NCBI RefSeq assembly: GCF_030323865.1
Contig: NZ_CP066362.1
Span: 3,534,001 to 3,598,000 of the forward strand
DNA: 64,000 bases
Direction of reading: 5' to 3'
Origin: Pseudarthrobacter defluvii
Lineage (GTDB): Bacteria > Actinomycetota > Actinomycetes > Actinomycetales > Micrococcaceae
Below the pieces are notes generated by a model. That model saw only the letters and a list, made by a program, of their open reading frames with translations. It was not told the origin of the DNA and ran no database searches. This document shows, piece by piece, positions 16,181-24,710 of the stretch. Every line of letters starts with the position of its first letter. The stretch's first letter is position 1. The position numbers were made by a program, and so were the translations under genes.

Positions 16181-16747
16181 ATGCGGGACCAGCTGGACGT
16201 GGTCCCCGATGCCATCCTGGCAGGCAGGGCGGCCGACGGCGATACGGCGGCGTTCGAAACACTTGCCCGCCGCTACGGCCCACACCTGCGCGCCTCAGCC
16301 CGCCGGCTGACCGGCTCCTACGCCGACGCGGACGACGTTGTGCAGGAGGTGCTGGTCCAGGCGTGGCAGCAGCTGGACACCCTCCGGGAACCTGCCGCCG
16401 TGAAGGCCTGGCTCCTGCGGTTGACCGGCAGCCGGAGCATTGACCTCCTGCGCAGGCGCCGGAACCACGCCACCCTTACCGGACCGGAGGATGACCAGCC
16501 GGCGGACACTGTTTCCCCGGGAGCCGGGCCGGAAACAGCGGTAGTGGCCGGCGCAGGCATCCGATCCTTGAAGGCTGCCTTGTCGACCTTGCCGGAAGAG
16601 CAGCGTCGTTGCTGGATCCTGAAGGAAATCAACGGCCAAAGCTATGAAGAGATTGCCCGGACCTTGAACATCAGCCCAGCCAGTGTCCGGGGGCGGCTTG
16701 CCCGGGCCCGGATTACACTGGTCCGCGAAATGGAAGATTGGCGATGA
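16181..16747 (+). CDS. ECF-type sigma-70 factor
   Basis: A 188-residue RNA polymerase sigma factor. Region 2 is FETLARRYGPHLRASARRL with DADDVVQEVLVQAWQ. Region 4 is LPEEQRRCWILKEINGQSYEE followed by IARTLNISPASVRGRLARAR. ATG 16181 follows ACAGGAG; an upstream in-frame GTG at 16163 lacks spacing to a binding site. Its stop overlaps the start of the zinc-finger/Asp23 fusion gene, which is therefore its probable anti-sigma partner. It likely drives the envelope-stress array, perhaps including itself. Confidence 0.93.
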   Translation: MRDQLDVVPDAILAGRAADGDTAAFETLARRYGPHLRASARRLTGSYADADDVVQEVLVQAWQQLDTLREPAAVKAWLLRLTGSRSIDLLRRRRNHATLTGPEDDQPADTVSPGAGPETAVVAGAGIRSLKAALSTLPEEQRRCWILKEINGQSYEEIARTLNISPASVRGRLARARITLVREMEDWR

Positions 16748-17325
16748 GCATGCCCCACGAGACGTTCGAGTGCGGCCACACGCTCGAGGAACTGAGCCTC
16801 TACCTGGACACCGGTGAGTTCCCCGATCCGCCCCACCTCGAGTCCTGCCCGGAATGCCGCAGCGGCCTCGATTCGCTTCGCCGGCTCTCCGCTGCCGGAG
16901 AAAAATTGTTTGCCAGTGACCTTGCGGCTGCCGGCAGCGGTAACGATGACTGGATGAAGGAGATCCTGGCCCATCTGGCGCTGGAGCTGCGCCCGGGCCG
17001 AAGCATCCCGCTGCGCGCGGACGATCCAGCGGATACGCTGTCGCAAACCGAGAGGTCGGTCCTTGCCCTGGTGCGCTCCGTGACGGACAACCTGCCCGGA
17101 GCCGTGGCCGGAAAGGTGCGGCTGGATGGGGACGTCACCGTACCCGGAGAGCCGGTGAGCGTGCGGCTGGACCTCGCTGTCCTGTTCGGCCACCCGCTCA
17201 TGCCCAGCGCCGCGTCCCTCCGCGAGGACCTGGCGGAAGCGCTGGCGCGCCACACTGAGTTGAATGTGGCCGCCATCGACATCACCATCACCGACGTCAT
17301 CGAAGCTCCCCGGGAGGAAATGTGA
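16744..17325 (+). CDS. Zinc-finger anti-sigma / Asp23 fusion protein
   Basis: A 193-residue protein starting at ATG 16744, overlapping the sigma stop (ATGA). The N-terminus has a canonical zinc anti-sigma motif His-x3-Cys-x2-Cys: His31, Cys35, Cys38 in PPHLESCPECRSG, with CGH at 10-12. No membrane helix follows. The C-terminal half has an Asp23-like strand-helix-strand ending LNVAAIDITITDVIE, close to the ITITD ending of the first Asp23 in the array. The combination suggests a soluble anti-sigma factor whose sensory half interacts with, or mimics, Asp23. I have not verified how common this fusion is. Confidence 0.8.
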   Translation: MSMPHETFECGHTLEELSLYLDTGEFPDPPHLESCPECRSGLDSLRRLSAAGEKLFASDLAAAGSGNDDWMKEILAHLALELRPGRSIPLRADDPADTLSQTERSVLALVRSVTDNLPGAVAGKVRLDGDVTVPGEPVSVRLDLAVLFGHPLMPSAASLREDLAEALARHTELNVAAIDITITDVIEAPREEM

Positions 17326-17654
17326 CCAGCCTCTTGCAAGCAGCCATCCTGGCGGTCGACGGCGTCACCGAGGTCTTTCCCGCCCGGAACCTTTGGCAGC
17401 GGCTTCCGGGCCGGGTGGCGTCCCTGGTGCAGCCCTGCGAGGACGCCGCCGGCGACGGGCAGCTGGTCGAAGTCCGGGACGTAGGCGGCCGCACGGAGGT
17501 CAATGTCCGCATCGGCGTCAGCCCCGACGCCCGGACGCCCGACGTGGTGCGGGCCGTGGCCGCGGCGGTGCACAGCAGCCTCTCCCCCGCCGAAGCCGCG
17601 GTCAAAGTGACGGTGGTGCGGATCGCACCCGCCCGGGGCGGCGCAGGCGTTTAG
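17322..17654 (+). CDS. Asp23-like small protein
   Basis: A 110-residue protein from GTG 17322, overlapping the previous TGA. QAAILAVDGVTEVFPARNL resembles the first strand and helix of Asp23 domains and RTEVNVRIGVSPDARTPDVV their central strand. It ends in VKVTVVRIAPARGG, without the ITITD ending. It is the last gene of the array. Membership in Asp23 is by pattern and context. Confidence 0.6.
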   Translation: MTSLLQAAILAVDGVTEVFPARNLWQRLPGRVASLVQPCEDAAGDGQLVEVRDVGGRTEVNVRIGVSPDARTPDVVRAVAAAVHSSLSPAEAAVKVTVVRIAPARGGAGV

Positions 17655-17755
17655 CCGCCATACCTGTCAGGCCCTTTGCCCCTGTTTGGCCCGGCACGGT
17701 GCCGATAGCGTCTGGTCATCACCAACTTTCCGGCCGCGAGTACAAGGAGTTTCCC

Positions 17756-18214
17756 ATGGGCCATATAAAGGTGAGCACAGCGATCAACGCTCCGGTGGAC
17801 CGCGTCGTGGAGGTAGCGTCGGACCCCAGGCACTGGGCGTCGTGGTGGGTCAACCTGGGCGAGCCAGAGAAGATCGAGGGCGACGGCGGTGTGGGAACCG
17901 TCGTCGAGCACAAGTACCTCATGGCGGGTGTCCCCTTCCACGTCACCACCCGTGTGACCGGCAGGGAGCAGACCCCCAACGGCGGCCAGCGGCTGCAGCT
18001 GGAGTTCAATGGCCCCCTCAAGGGATGGCAGACGTGGGACTACAGCCCGGATGGAGACAACACCACGGTGGTGACCGCGGAGTTTGACTACAACGTCCCG
18101 GGAAGCGCCGTGGGGAAGTTTGCCGATGAACTCATCATCGAGCGCATGCAGGAGCGGGCACGCGAGCAGACGCTTGAGAACCTCAAGCTCCTGGTCGAAG
18201 CCGGCCCGCGCTGA
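17756..18214 (+). CDS. SRPBCC family protein (polyketide cyclase-like)
   Basis: A 152-residue START-fold protein. ATG 17756 follows AAGGAG by six bases; the frame extends upstream without a start signal. INAPVDRVVEVASDPRHWAS is the usual N-terminal motif and the C-terminal helix IIERMQERAREQTLENLKLL is typical. No paired regulator is present. Ligand unknown. It stands between the Asp23 array and the nitronate monooxygenase gene. Confidence 0.85.
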   Translation: MGHIKVSTAINAPVDRVVEVASDPRHWASWWVNLGEPEKIEGDGGVGTVVEHKYLMAGVPFHVTTRVTGREQTPNGGQRLQLEFNGPLKGWQTWDYSPDGDNTTVVTAEFDYNVPGSAVGKFADELIIERMQERAREQTLENLKLLVEAGPR

Positions 18215-18300
18215 CCCTGGCAACTGCCCCCTGCCGGGTCGGACGGCGGCGCGTACCGGCGTAGCATTCGTCAGGTACGCCCAGACGACCGGGAGGGCAG

Positions 18301-19338
18301 ATGGACACGCAGCACCACGGTAAAAGATTCAGTCTTAAGTCACTGGCGCTGCCCGTGGTCCAGGCTCCGATGGCCGGCGGACCCTCCACAGCGCAGTTGG
18401 CGGCTGCGGTGAGTTCCGCGGGCGGGCTCGGCTTCCTTGGGGCGGGCTACAAGAGCGCCGCAGCCATGCGCGCAGAGATCGAAACCGCCAGGTCGCTCAC
18501 AACGCACCCTTTCGGCGTCAACCTCTTTGTCCCCCAGCCCTCGATCATCAGCCCCGAAGCACTGCAGCAGTACGCCGATTCGCTGGCCGCTGACGCTGAA
18601 CGGTTTGGTGTCAGCCTGGGAGAGCCGAAGCACGACGATGACGACTGGGGCCAAAAGCTCGAAGCACTGCTGGAGCTCGCACCGGCCGTTGTCTCGTTCA
18701 CCTTCGATTTCCCTGAATCCAGCGTGGTGGAGGAACTCCGGCAGCGCGGGATGTACGTCATCGCCACGGTCACGGGCCGTGAAGAGGCGCTTCGGGCGCT
18801 GGCGGCAGGCGCCGACGCCCTCTGCGTGCAGGGCCCGGAAGCCGGCGGCCACCGCGGCACCTTCAAGGCCGATGCACCCCCTCCGCTGGTACCCCTGCAC
18901 GGGATCCTGGGCGACCTGTCCGACCTTGAGGTGCCGCTCATCGCCGCGGGCGGCATCGCCACTGCGGAGCACACCCGCGCCGCGCTCGCCGTGGGTGCCG
19001 CGGCGGTCCAGGCCGGCACCGCGTTCCTCTGCGCGGACGAAGCCGGAACCAAGGCCACGCACCGGGCCGCGTTGTCGTCGTCGCACCGTTTCACCACCAC
19101 GGCCGTCACCCGGGTCTTCTCGGGCCGCAGCGCCAGGGGCCTGCACAACGAATTCATGCGCCGCCACGACGGCGACGCCCCCTACGGCTATCCCGAAATC
19201 CACCACCTCACCACTCCCCTGCGCGCCGCGGCCGCGGCGGCAGGGGAACCGGACTGGCTGAACCTATGGGCCGGCATGAATTACCGATACGCGGTAGAGG
19301 GCCCGGCAGCGTCAATCCTGAAAAGCCTCGCACCGTGA
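18301..19338 (+). CDS. Nitronate monooxygenase family protein
   Basis: A 345-residue FMN-dependent TIM-barrel enzyme. VVQAPMAGGPSTAQLAAAV at the start, CVQGPEAGGHRG in the middle, and PLIAAGGIATAEHTRAAL are the nitronate monooxygenase (2-nitropropane dioxygenase) signatures. It oxidises alkyl nitronates to carbonyl compounds and nitrite using oxygen, although close relatives may use other substrates. The catalytic His is probably the one in EAGGH. It stands alone; about 250 bases of gene-free sequence follow before the convergent alcohol dehydrogenase. Confidence 0.92.
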   Translation: MDTQHHGKRFSLKSLALPVVQAPMAGGPSTAQLAAAVSSAGGLGFLGAGYKSAAAMRAEIETARSLTTHPFGVNLFVPQPSIISPEALQQYADSLAADAERFGVSLGEPKHDDDDWGQKLEALLELAPAVVSFTFDFPESSVVEELRQRGMYVIATVTGREEALRALAAGADALCVQGPEAGGHRGTFKADAPPPLVPLHGILGDLSDLEVPLIAAGGIATAEHTRAALAVGAAAVQAGTAFLCADEAGTKATHRAALSSSHRFTTTAVTRVFSGRSARGLHNEFMRRHDGDAPYGYPEIHHLTTPLRAAAAAAGEPDWLNLWAGMNYRYAVEGPAASILKSLAP

Positions 19339-19546
19339 CGTTGCGGGGCCCGGCCCCTCCCCGCAGGTGGGAAAGGCTGGTCAGGGCCGCATCGAACGAG
19401 CGGTTCTCCCACGGCCGCTGGAGGTGACGCTGGGTCTCCGCGGGCCGGGCCCATGAACCCCGGCGATGCTGCAGGGGCGGAGGGTGCGGGGTCACGCTGG
19501 GTGCGCCGGGCGCGGAGCGAAGCTGCGTTGACGCCTCAAATAACGA

Positions 19547-19581
19547 CGGCGGGCCGGCCCCTTTTGGGAGCCGGCCCGCCG
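19547..19581. terminator. Hairpin between convergent genes
   Basis: A 12-bp perfect stem, CGGCGGGCCGGC with GCCGGCCCGCCG, continues as CCC-TTTT-GGG at the tip. It is 14 bases past the alcohol dehydrogenase stop and about 210 bases past the nitronate monooxygenase stop. It probably terminates the former and could act for both. ACGACGGCGGG at the left edge overlaps the core of the recurrent palindrome. Confidence 0.75.
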
Positions 19582-19595
19582 AACGCGGTGGTGCT

Positions 19596-20636
19596 TTAGA
19601 GGGTGGCGGTATCGATCACGAACCGGTACCGGACGTCCGAGGCAAGGACGCGCTCGTAGGCTTCGTTGATCTTCTCTGCCGGGATGACCTCGATCTCGGC
19701 GCCCAGGTGGTGCTCGGCGCAGAAGTTGAGCATCTCCTGGGTCTCGCGGATGCCGCCGATCATGGAGCCGGCGAAGGAGCGGCGGCCGCCGATCAGCGCG
19801 AAGGCGTTGACAGGGAGCGGTTCGGCGGGGGCACCGACGTTGACCAGGGCGCCGTCGAGCTTAAGCAGGCCCAGGTAGGCGCTGATGTCGATCGAGGCGC
19901 TGACCGTGTTGATGATCAGGTCGAAGGAGCCGGCGAGATCGGAGAAGGTGTTCTCGTCGCTGGTCGCGTAGTAGTGGTCGGCGCCCAGCTTCAGGCCGTC
20001 CTCCTGCTTCTTCAGCGACTGTGACAAGACAGTCACCTCGGCGCCCATGGCGTGCGCCTGCTTGACGGCCATGTGGCCCAGGCCGCCGAGGCCGACGACG
20101 GCGACGTTCTTGCCGGGGCCGGCACCCCAGTGCCGCAGCGGGGAGTAGGTGGTGATGCCGGCGCACAGCAGCGGTGCGGCGACGTCGAGCTCGATGCCCT
20201 CGGGGATGTTCACCACGAAGTCCTCGGTGACCACCACGTGCGTGGAGTAACCGCCCTGGGTGATAGTGCCATCCCGGTCAACAGCGCCGTAGGTTCCGAC
20301 GTTGCCCTTGAGGCAGTACTGCTCCTCGCCCTTCTGGCAGTTGACGCACTCCTTGCAGGAGTTGACCATGCAGCCAACACCAACGCGGTCGCCTACTTTG
20401 TGCTTGGTCACCTCGGAGCCAACCTCGGTGACAATGCCGGCGATTTCGTGGCCGGGAACCAGGGGGTACTGCTGGGGGCCCCAGTCGCCGCGGACCGTGT
20501 GGATGTCCGAGTGGCAGATGCCGGCGAACTTGATGTCGATCAGGACATCGTGGGGGCCCACTTCGCGGCGTTCGATGGTGGTAGCCACCAGGTCCTCCGT
20601 GGCGGACGGGGATGCATAAGCCTTGACGGTAGTCAT
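19596..20636 (-). CDS. NAD(P)-dependent zinc alcohol dehydrogenase (CAD/YahK-like)
   Basis: A 346-residue medium-chain dehydrogenase. Catalytic zinc ligands are Cys41 in [10 protein letters not shown] and the His-Glu of [10 protein letters not shown]. The structural zinc loop is complete with four cysteines ([15 protein letters not shown]). The Rossmann motif is [15 protein letters not shown], followed by a Ser/Lys-rich stretch (LSQSLKKQ) that suggests NADP(H) preference as in cinnamyl-alcohol-type dehydrogenases. AGGAG precedes the ATG. It reduces or oxidises small aldehydes and alcohols. A hairpin lies just downstream. Confidence 0.93.
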   Translation of the reverse strand: MTTVKAYASPSATEDLVATTIERREVGPHDVLIDIKFAGICHSDIHTVRGDWGPQQYPLVPGHEIAGIVTEVGSEVTKHKVGDRVGVGCMVNSCKECVNCQKGEEQYCLKGNVGTYGAVDRDGTITQGGYSTHVVVTEDFVVNIPEGIELDVAAPLLCAGITTYSPLRHWGAGPGKNVAVVGLGGLGHMAVKQAHAMGAEVTVLSQSLKKQEDGLKLGADHYYATSDENTFSDLAGSFDLIINTVSASIDISAYLGLLKLDGALVNVGAPAEPLPVNAFALIGGRRSFAGSMIGGIRETQEMLNFCAEHHLGAEIEVIPAEKINEAYERVLASDVRYRFVIDTATL

Positions 20637-20675
20637 GGTTCTCCTGTGATCTGTTGGGGGGACTTCTAAATGCTA

Positions 20676-20702
20676 CCGGGGTTTGTTCGGAGCAAACCCC
20701 GG
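20676..20702. terminator. Hairpin between two alcohol dehydrogenase genes
   Basis: CCGGGGTTTG and CAAACCCCGG form a perfect 10-bp stem with a seven-base loop. It lies 80 bases beyond the stop of the second alcohol dehydrogenase and 40 bases upstream of the first one's start, so it probably ends the upstream transcript. Confidence 0.65.
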
Positions 20703-20781
20703 AAATGGGTGGGCCAGGGTGGCCCTGTTGTGCCTGGTCTTCTGAGTCCTACCTTTGGCGATGTTCCTGGGCGGAACCTGG

Positions 20782-21798
20782 TTATGGGCGGAGGAGCACC
20801 TTGATGGCCCGCCGTTCGTCCATGGCCTTGTAGGCGTCGGGGGCCTGGTCGAGCGGGAGTTCGAGGTCGAACACCTTTCCGGGATTGATGTCGCCGGCCA
20901 GGATGAGGTTGATCAGCTCGGGCAGGTACTCCCGGACCGGAGCGGGACCGCCGTGCAGGTGCACGAGCGAGGAGAACAGCTCGCGGCCGGGCAGCGCCAC
21001 GTCATGCGATACGCCCACGAAACCGACGTGGCCGCCGGCGCGGGTGGCCTGGATGGCCTGCATCATTGATTCCTGCGTGCCCACAGCTTCGATTACGGAG
21101 TGCGCCCCGAGCCCTTCGGTGAGCTCCTTGATCTTCTGCACCCCCGCATCGCCGCGCTCTTCCACCACGTCAGTGGCCCCGAACTCCCGGGCAAGCGCCT
21201 GCCGGTCAGCGTGCCGGGACATGGCAATGATCCGCTCGGCGCCCATCTGCTTTGCCGCCAGGATTCCCAAAAGCCCTACGGCGCCGTCGCCCACTACCGC
21301 CACTGTCTTGCCGGGCCCCACCTCGGCCGCCTTGGCAGCGAACCATCCTGTACCCAGGACATCGGAGGCGGCCAGCAGCGACGGAACCTTGCCGGCGTCG
21401 GGCATCTCCGGGGTGGCGACCAGGGTGCCGTCTGCCAGCGGGACGCGCAGGTACTCGGCCTGGGCGCCGCCCACGCCCTCCCGGTGCACGCAGCCGGTCT
21501 GGTAGCCGGAGCGGCAGATCCCGCAGGTGTTGTCCGAGGCAAAGAAGGACCCCACAACGAATTGGCCCGGCTGCATGTTCTTCACGTCCGCGCCCACATC
21601 ATCGACGATTCCCACGTACTCGTGGCCCATGGCCCTGGGCTCGTGGAGGACGTCGGCGCCGCGGTAGGGCCACAGGTCCGACCCGCAGACGCAGGCCGCA
21701 ACAACCTTGATGACGGCATCAGTGGGCTGCTGGATGGCGGGCTTGTCCCGGTCCTCGACCCGGACGTCGCCGGGGGCGTGCATGATGGTTGCGCGCAT
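20782..21798 (-). CDS. Zinc-dependent alcohol dehydrogenase
   Basis: A 338-residue medium-chain dehydrogenase. ATG 21798 is chosen because GGAGG stands eight bases before it and MRATIMHAPGDVRVEDRDKP is a family-like start. Catalytic ligands are in ACVCGSDLWPYRG and AMGHEYVG. Structural zinc cysteines lie in TCGICRSGYQTGCVHREG. The Rossmann motif is VVGDGAVGLLGILAA. It is divergent from an XRE regulator with an operator-like dyad at 21876-21897 between them, so it is probably that regulator's target. Confidence 0.93.
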   Translation of the reverse strand: MRATIMHAPGDVRVEDRDKPAIQQPTDAVIKVVAACVCGSDLWPYRGADVLHEPRAMGHEYVGIVDDVGADVKNMQPGQFVVGSFFASDNTCGICRSGYQTGCVHREGVGGAQAEYLRVPLADGTLVATPEMPDAGKVPSLLAASDVLGTGWFAAKAAEVGPGKTVAVVGDGAVGLLGILAAKQMGAERIIAMSRHADRQALAREFGATDVVEERGDAGVQKIKELTEGLGAHSVIEAVGTQESMMQAIQATRAGGHVGFVGVSHDVALPGRELFSSLVHLHGGPAPVREYLPELINLILAGDINPGKVFDLELPLDQAPDAYKAMDERRAIKVLLRP

Positions 21799-21875
21799 GC
21801 TGGGTCCTCCAAAGAGTGAAAGGCTGAAAGCGGACAATCCCATCAAACCCGGCCCGTGAACCGTTAGCGAGGGTC

Positions 21876-21897
21876 CTGCTGAAACTGGTTCTGGCAG
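21876..21897. promoter_or_regulatory. Operator-like dyad, copy 1 (XRE regulator region)
   Basis: A 22-base element has arms CTGC and GCAG with an inner AAC and GTT pair (pattern CTGC-N3-AAC-N2-GTT-N3-GCAG). It lies between the alcohol dehydrogenase and the XRE regulator. An almost identical 40-base stretch, including the flanking TAGCGAGGG, recurs at 26404-26446 before the MFS gene. The duplication across two promoters strongly suggests a shared binding site. Confidence 0.7.
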
Positions 21898-21938
21898 TAC
21901 CTCCTTAGCGTTGCGCCGGTCGTCGTAACGTTTTCCTT

Positions 21939-22832
21939 ATGGATAACCGAGCCGAGGTCCGGCAGTTTCTGTCCTCCCGCCGTGGGCGCATCACCCCGGA
22001 GCAGGCAGGCATCGAACCGTACGGTGGCCGGCGGCGGGTGCCGGGGCTGCGGCGCGAGGAGGTGGCGCGGCTGGCCGGTGTCAGCGTGGACTACTACACG
22101 CGCCTGGAACGGGGAAACCTCAGCGGTGTTTCGGACAGCGTCCTGGATGCCATTGCCGGCGCCCTGGAACTGGACCGCGCCGAGCACGACCACCTCTACG
22201 ACCTGGCCCGCGCGGCCAACACATCGGGCCGCAAGCGGGCGGCGAGCGGGGGTGCTGCGTCCCCGTCAAAGGTTCGGCCGGAGCTGCAGTACCTCCTGGA
22301 CGCCATCACGGACGCGCCGGCCTTCATCGGCAACAACCGGCTGGACATCGTGGCCGCCAACACCCTGGGCTACGCCCTCTACTCGGACATGTACCGCAAT
22401 CCGTCCCGGCCGGCCAACCACTCCCGGTTCATCTTCCTGGATCCGCGCGCCCACAATTTCTACACGGACTGGGACCGGGCGGCTAACACCAACGTGGCCA
22501 TCCTCCGCCGCGAGGCCGGCCGCAACCCGCATGACAAGGGCATCGCCGAACTGATTGGGGAGCTGTCCATGCGCAGCGACGAGTTCCGCACCCTGTGGGC
22601 CGCCCACAACGTCCGCCGCCACTACGCCGGGACCAAGTTCTTCCAGCACCCTGTGGTGGGCCTTCTTGAGCTGAACTACCAGGTCCTGGGGCTGGAAGAG
22701 GACCCCGGACATACCCTTACCGTCTATCCCGCGACCCCGGGCAGCCCGTCCGCTGAGGCCCTGAAGCTCCTGGCGTCGTGGGCGGTCACTGAAAATATCG
22801 TCGAAACGGCGCAGGCGCAGGTGGGCAGCTAG
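21939..22832 (+). CDS. XRE family regulator with MmyB-like ligand domain
   Basis: A 297-residue regulator. The N-terminal helix-turn-helix is [20 protein letters not shown] followed by TRLERGNLSGVS. The rest is the MmyB/MLTR ligand-binding domain (YLLDAITDAPAFIGNNRLDI, then NTLGYALYSDMY). Such regulators often control a divergent oxidoreductase and may bind fatty-acid-like ligands. It is divergent from a zinc alcohol dehydrogenase and probably also controls the MFS-cupin operon at 24711-26375 through the shared operator. Confidence 0.92.
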   Translation: MDNRAEVRQFLSSRRGRITPEQAGIEPYGGRRRVPGLRREEVARLAGVSVDYYTRLERGNLSGVSDSVLDAIAGALELDRAEHDHLYDLARAANTSGRKRAASGGAASPSKVRPELQYLLDAITDAPAFIGNNRLDIVAANTLGYALYSDMYRNPSRPANHSRFIFLDPRAHNFYTDWDRAANTNVAILRREAGRNPHDKGIAELIGELSMRSDEFRTLWAAHNVRRHYAGTKFFQHPVVGLLELNYQVLGLEEDPGHTLTVYPATPGSPSAEALKLLASWAVTENIVETAQAQVGS

Positions 22833-22865
22833 GAGCTCGGCGGCCCCGCAGCCCTTGGGCTGGCA

Positions 22866-23273
22866 CTACGCGTCGGCGCCGGGCTCATAGCCAATGAGCC
22901 AGTGGAGCCCGTAGCGGTCGATGACCTGGCCATCAGAGGCGCCCCAAGGCTTGGCCGCAAGAGGGTCAACCACCCGGCCGCCAAGGCTGAGTTTGTTGAA
23001 CCAGTCGTGGAGAATTGCAGGCTCGGCAGTACCGAGCAAGGAGAGCATTAGGCCTTCAAACCGGACGCTCGTCCCGCCCGGAGGCGTGTCCGACCCCGCC
23101 AAGGCAACAACGCCGCTGAGTTCGCCGTGCGCTATCGCATCCGGGGCACCATCCGCCCGGCCGAACTCCGCATTTGTGTGGAGGGTAAGCTCACCACCGA
23201 AAACGGACGCATAGAATCCGAGTGCCTCACGCGCCGTTCCTGGAAAGCTGACGTAGATCTGGGGTGCGGTCAT
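22866..23273 (-). CDS. VOC family protein (PhnB-like)
   Basis: A 135-residue vicinal-oxygen-chelate protein of the PhnB/3-demethylubiquinone-like branch. YVSFPGTAREALGFYASVFG at the start and DGQVIDRYGLHWLIGYEPG at the end are the signature. It probably binds a metal or small molecule; no enzymatic activity can be assigned. It stands alone, convergent with the XRE regulator. Confidence 0.9.
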   Translation of the reverse strand: MTAPQIYVSFPGTAREALGFYASVFGGELTLHTNAEFGRADGAPDAIAHGELSGVVALAGSDTPPGGTSVRFEGLMLSLLGTAEPAILHDWFNKLSLGGRVVDPLAAKPWGASDGQVIDRYGLHWLIGYEPGADA

Positions 23274-23331
23274 TCCGCCAGCCTACAGACATGAGGCTTC
23301 GGCGTGACCCACTGCTGCACAGGCGCGAAGG

Positions 23332-24072
23332 CTAGGAAAGGTTCGACGGCGGATCGAGCGGCTTAGCGTCCGCCGGCCGCCATCCTGCCAGCTCGCCGAA
23401 GCGGTCAACAGCCTGCTGGGCAGCGCGATACAGCGCGGGATCCGACCACGACGCCACCGCCCAAGTTGCCACCGCAGCCAGGGCCTCCGCCAGCAGCCTT
23501 GCAGAGTCTCCTGGTGATGCCTGCGCCAGGATCGCCGCCCGGTCCGCCTCCAAGGTGTCCGCCATGGATTTGCTGCTGACCCGCTGCCAGACGTCTGGGA
23601 TGGCGTCCACGTCCAGTAGCCGCTCCCGCAGGGGCCACTTGTCGATGAATCGGGCCACCCAGGTTTGGTGGCGCTTCCCGTAATCCTTCCTGCGCTGCCG
23701 GCTCTTCCAGTGGGGATAGAAGCTGAGCACCAGCGTGCACGGAACGAGGATTGCCAGCACCGTCATTGCCCAGGCCGCTTGCCCGGTGTCGCCGTCCCCG
23801 ACTGCATCCCCGTACACCCCAAACAGGGCTCCGCCCATGATGCACAGCAGGATCCAGGTGACGCCCAATATGTCGCTTCGTCGCTTCTCCGCCTTTGTGC
23901 CGAACATGGCAGGGGCCGGTTCCGCGGCAACAAATGCCTCTTCTTCGGTGAGCCCGACATTCAGGAGCTTTTGGGTGCCAGGGCCCGGCATGCCGGATTT
24001 GTCCGGAACGTCGACGTAGACCGGCGGCAGGCCCGTCAGGTCCTGCCCAGCTTGGTTGGCCACCTTACCCAT
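23332..24072 (-). CDS. Hypothetical membrane protein
   Basis: A 246-residue protein. An N-terminal soluble region contains LLNVGLTEEEAFVAAEPAP. Two adjacent membrane helices follow (about residues 70-92 and 100-120: ILGVTWILLCIMGGALFGV and AWAMTVLAILVPCTLVLSF). The C-terminal half is soluble and helical. I do not recognise the family. It is divergent from the universal stress protein gene with 139 bases between them. Confidence 0.75.
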   Translation of the reverse strand: MGKVANQAGQDLTGLPPVYVDVPDKSGMPGPGTQKLLNVGLTEEEAFVAAEPAPAMFGTKAEKRRSDILGVTWILLCIMGGALFGVYGDAVGDGDTGQAAWAMTVLAILVPCTLVLSFYPHWKSRQRRKDYGKRHQTWVARFIDKWPLRERLLDVDAIPDVWQRVSSKSMADTLEADRAAILAQASPGDSARLLAEALAAVATWAVASWSDPALYRAAQQAVDRFGELAGWRPADAKPLDPPSNLS

Positions 24073-24211
24073 GTTCCCCCCATAACCATCGTGCTTTCCC
24101 GTCCGTCCCGTCGGGACCCGCTTTCAGAGTCTACGATTAGGCGGGCTCCACGCGGGTAGTCCCTAGACTGACAGATGGACGTTTAGCAGGACGATACGAA
24201 GGAGCGAGTGA

Positions 24212-24634
24212 ATGGCCAATGTAGTTGTTGTAGGTGTGGATGCCAGCCCGTCAGCACGGAAGGCTGCGGAAGTAGCCCTTGGCCTGGCCGAATCGCTGGG
24301 AGCGTCACTGCACGTGGTGACAGGTTTTGAAATTGAAAACGCGGAGACCTTTGGCGTGGGATCGGACAAGGTCCGGATCTCCAACGCCGACAGCTCGGAG
24401 ATGGTGGCCAAGTCCCTGGCCGCATCGCATCCGGGGGTGGAAATCACGCACTTCGCCTCCCGCGGCAAGCCGGCCGATTCCCTCATCAAGGAGGCCATCC
24501 GCCTGGACGCGCGCCTGATCGTAGTGGGCAACCGGAGGATGCGCGGCATTGGCCGGCTCCTGGGCAGCGTGGCCAACAGCGTGGCGCACAACGCCCCGTG
24601 CGATGTTTACATCGCGAACACCTACGAGGACTGA
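24212..24634 (+). CDS. Universal stress protein (UspA family)
   Basis: A 140-residue single-domain Usp. VVVVGVDASPSARKAAEVAL and the C-terminal VVGNRRMRGIGRLLGSVANS are diagnostic. The ATP-binding loop is nearly G-x2-G-x9-G-S, but the second Gly is Arg, so nucleotide binding is uncertain. GAAGGAG precedes the ATG. It is followed by the hairpin at 24652-24693. Confidence 0.94.
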   Translation: MANVVVVGVDASPSARKAAEVALGLAESLGASLHVVTGFEIENAETFGVGSDKVRISNADSSEMVAKSLAASHPGVEITHFASRGKPADSLIKEAIRLDARLIVVGNRRMRGIGRLLGSVANSVAHNAPCDVYIANTYED

Positions 24635-24651
24635 CCTACCGCGCAGCAAAG

Positions 24652-24693
24652 GTGGGCGGACGACGGCGGGACCTCCCGCCGTCGTCCGCCCAC
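24652..24693. terminator. 19-bp-stem hairpin, recurrent palindrome copy B
   Basis: A perfect 19-bp stem with an ACCT loop lies between the convergent Usp and cupin genes, so it can end both transcripts. The core arm is GGACGACGGCGGG with CCCGCCGTCGTCC. TTTC follows on the plus strand and CTTT on the minus strand. Confidence 0.8.
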
Positions 24694-24710
24694 TTTCATC
24701 TGCAGAGGGG

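Noticed and set aside
19208..19495. A 95-residue minus-strand frame in the gap after nitronate monooxygenase
   Set aside because: Pro/Arg-rich shadow sequence without a start signal; the 257-base gap shows only the hairpin at its end.
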